Source: Gramella jeungdoensis
GTDB lineage: Bacteria > Bacteroidota > Bacteroidia > Flavobacteriales > Flavobacteriaceae
Direction of reading: 5' to 3'
DNA length: 64,000 nt
NCBI RefSeq assembly: GCF_023805255.1
Contig: NZ_JAMSCK010000004.1
Coordinates: 310,001-374,000, forward strand
The notes under the pieces were generated by a model. The model was not told where the DNA came from and ran no database searches. It was given only the letters and a program-made list of their open reading frames with translations. The position numbers and the translations under genes were made by a program. This document shows, in pieces, positions 62,418 to 64,000 of this stretch. Position 1 is the first letter of the stretch; every line of letters starts with the position of its first letter.

Positions 62418-64000
62418 ATGTCAAAACAATCGAACCCTGAAGAAACCCAATGGTATAAAGATGCTATCATTTATGAACTTCATATAAAAGCCTTTTTTGA
62501 CAGTAATGGAGATGGAATTGGTGATTTTGAAGGACTCCTGCAAAAGCTGGATTACCTGGAAGACCTGGGAGTAACCGCCATCTGGCTCCTGCCTTTCTAT
62601 CCTTCTCCGTTAAGAGATGATGGGTACGATATCGCCGATTATTATTCCATTAATCCTTCTTATGGAAATGTGGAAGATTTCAAGCGCTTTATTAAGGAAG
62701 CTCATGAAAGAGGGCTCAAGGTCATAACCGAGCTGGTAATCAATCATACATCAGATCAGCATCCCTGGTTTCAGAAGGCAAGAAAGGCTCCGCCAGGCTC
62801 TCCTGAAAGAGATTATTATGTATGGAGCGATGATCCACAGAAATATAAGGATGCGAGAATCATTTTCACTGACACAGAACCATCTAACTGGAGCTGGGAC
62901 GCGGAAGCCCAGGCCTATTACTGGCATCGATTCTTTTCCCACCAGCCGGATCTCAATTTCGACAACCCACAGGTACAGCAGGAAGTTTTCGATGTTCTTG
63001 ATTACTGGTGCAAAATGGGAGTGGACGGCTTCAGGCTGGATGCCATTCCATATCTATTTGAAAGAGACGGCACCAATTGCGAAAATCTCCCTGAGACCCA
63101 TACTTTCCTGAAAAAATTAAGAGCCCATGTAGATAAGAATTACAACGATAAGCTTTTACTGGCAGAGGCGAATATGTGGCCGGAAGATTCGGCGGCATAT
63201 TTTGGAGACGGGGATGAATGCCATATGAACTACCACTTCCCTATAATGCCACGAATGTTCATGGCGGTAAAAATGGAAGACCGCTACCCTATTATTGATA
63301 TCATAGATCAAACTCCTACAATTCCAGAAAATTGCCAGTGGGGTATCTTCCTAAGGAATCACGATGAGCTTACCCTGGAAATGGTCACCGATGAGGAACG
63401 CGATTATATGTATAAGGTCTACACCAAGGACCCACAGGCTAAGATCAACGTAGGAATTCGCCATCGTCTGGCACCATTGCTCGATAATAACAGAAGTAAG
63501 ATAGAACTGATGAACGTGCTTCTATTCTCATTACCGGGAACTCCCATCATCTATTATGGTGATGAGATTGGAATGGGTGATAATTTTTACCTGGGTGACC
63601 GCGACGGGGTTAGAACCCCAATGCAGTGGACTGCCGACCGTAATGCAGGATTCTCTCTTGCAAACCCACAGAAATTATATCTTCCGTTAATCATTGATCC
63701 TGAATATAAATATGAATCAATAAACGTAGAAACGCAGCAAATGATCTCCTCTTCTTTGCTTTGGTGGATGAAGAGGATCATAGGGATGCGAAAAAAATTC
63801 AAAGCTTTTGGCCGTGGTGATATAGAATTTCTATCCCCCTCCAATTCTAAAATCCTGGCTTTCACGCGGTCTTATGAAGATGAACAGATTCTTGTTCTTG
63901 CAAATCTTTCGAGATTCTCCCAACCGGCCGAGCTTGACCTGGAAGAATTTAAAGGCTACACACCAATAGAAGCTTTTAGCCACAACAAATTTCCAAAAAT
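62418..64000 (+). CDS. treS: Trehalose synthase (maltose alpha-D-glucosyltransferase), 3' end outside window
   Basis: The first 527 residues of a GH13 enzyme that interconverts maltose and trehalose. The ATG at 62418 starts MSKQSNPEETQWYKDAIIYE. The GH13 catalytic residues are nucleophile Asp208 (DGFRLDAIPYL), acid/base Glu250 (LLAEANMWPED) and Asp316 (LRNHDEL). The GDRDGVRTPMQW segment is typical of TreS. In this group the protein is often fused to a C-terminal maltokinase; that part would lie beyond the edge, so fusion is not known. It makes or uses the osmoprotectant trehalose. Confidence 0.93.
   Translation, partial: MSKQSNPEETQWYKDAIIYELHIKAFFDSNGDGIGDFEGLLQKLDYLEDLGVTAIWLLPFYPSPLRDDGYDIADYYSINPSYGNVEDFKRFIKEAHERGLKVITELVINHTSDQHPWFQKARKAPPGSPERDYYVWSDDPQKYKDARIIFTDTEPSNWSWDAEAQAYYWHRFFSHQPDLNFDNPQVQQEVFDVLDYWCKMGVDGFRLDAIPYLFERDGTNCENLPETHTFLKKLRAHVDKNYNDKLLLAEANMWPEDSAAYFGDGDECHMNYHFPIMPRMFMAVKMEDRYPIIDIIDQTPTIPENCQWGIFLRNHDELTLEMVTDEERDYMYKVYTKDPQAKINVGIRHRLAPLLDNNRSKIELMNVLLFSLPGTPIIYYGDEIGMGDNFYLGDRDGVRTPMQWTADRNAGFSLANPQKLYLPLIIDPEYKYESINVETQQMISSSLLWWMKRIIGMRKKFKAFGRGDIEFLSPSNSKILAFTRSYEDEQILVLANLSRFSQPAELDLEEFKGYTPIEAFSHNKFPK

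Overview
The window reads as a stretch of chromosome from a marine-type member of the Flavobacteriaceae (Bacteroidota), most like Gramella/Christiangramia. That placement is inferred. The supporting signs are a surface protein with a type IX secretion type B sorting domain, weak or absent Shine-Dalgarno sequences, repeated TAnnTTTG -7 boxes upstream of genes, AT-rich spacers, and a gene set typical of the family (DUF6155, DUF3817, DUF1206, ClpC starting MDDNF, the ParE/ParC operon). No rRNA, tRNA, prophage, CRISPR array or intact insertion sequence was seen. Genes are densely packed on both strands, and no gene-free gap exceeds 300 bases.

Layout. 1-2.9 kb: the 5' part of a DEAD/DEAH helicase (cut by the window edge), a Crp/Fnr-type regulator with a structured leader, and a small secreted protein. 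2.9-3.05 kb: a 128-bp inverted-repeat element that looks like a MITE. 3.05-4.7 kb: cysteine synthase and serine acetyltransferase, which together make cysteine. 4.9-12 kb: a 28-residue Lys/Pro-rich peptide, an APC permease, a DUF4397 lipoprotein, a large type IX-secreted surface protein, DUF6155 and an FUSC membrane protein. 12-17 kb: three oxidoreductases, then small membrane proteins (VTT, DUF1206, YqaE/Pmp3). 17-25 kb: a REP-like palindrome, galE, a MscS-type channel, an EEP hydrolase, a thioesterase, a Nudix hydrolase, DUF72 and an aldehyde dehydrogenase. 24.7-26.3 kb: a DUF3307-SatD pair behind an array of three evenly spaced palindromes. 26.3-39.6 kb: a GreA-like factor, a 7TM-HD protein, thiolase, an NlpC/P60 peptidase, a TPR protein, gyrA, clpC and hutH. 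39.6-53 kb: NAD(P)HX repair, gcvT, phhB, yebC, proline dehydrogenase, aroB, a DJ-1/PfpI protein, a BrkB-type membrane protein, DinB, ppc and an Lrp regulator. 53-64 kb: an M14 peptidase divergent from an XRE regulator over a dense operator region, a lipoprotein, the parE-orf-parC-mscL operon, ychF, and the start of trehalose synthase.

Most genes are core metabolism, DNA topology and envelope functions. The window holds both type II topoisomerase A subunits (gyrA and parC) together with parE. Amino-acid metabolism is spread over several unlinked loci: cysteine synthesis, histidine and proline breakdown, glycine cleavage, pterin recycling and the shikimate step.

The most unusual material is regulatory and structural. 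(i) Three ATAAG-N8-CTTAT palindromes lie exactly 29 bp apart upstream of satD. (ii) TTTACA-N2-TGTAAA operators lie exactly 35 bp apart upstream of the XRE gene, the last overlapping its start codon. (iii) A REP-like palindrome appears to sit inside the loop of a terminator-like stem. (iv) A MITE-like 128-bp element lies at the 3' end of cysM. (v) The leader of the Crp-like gene can form two mutually exclusive structures ahead of a U-rich tract. No complete new defence or mobile system was found.
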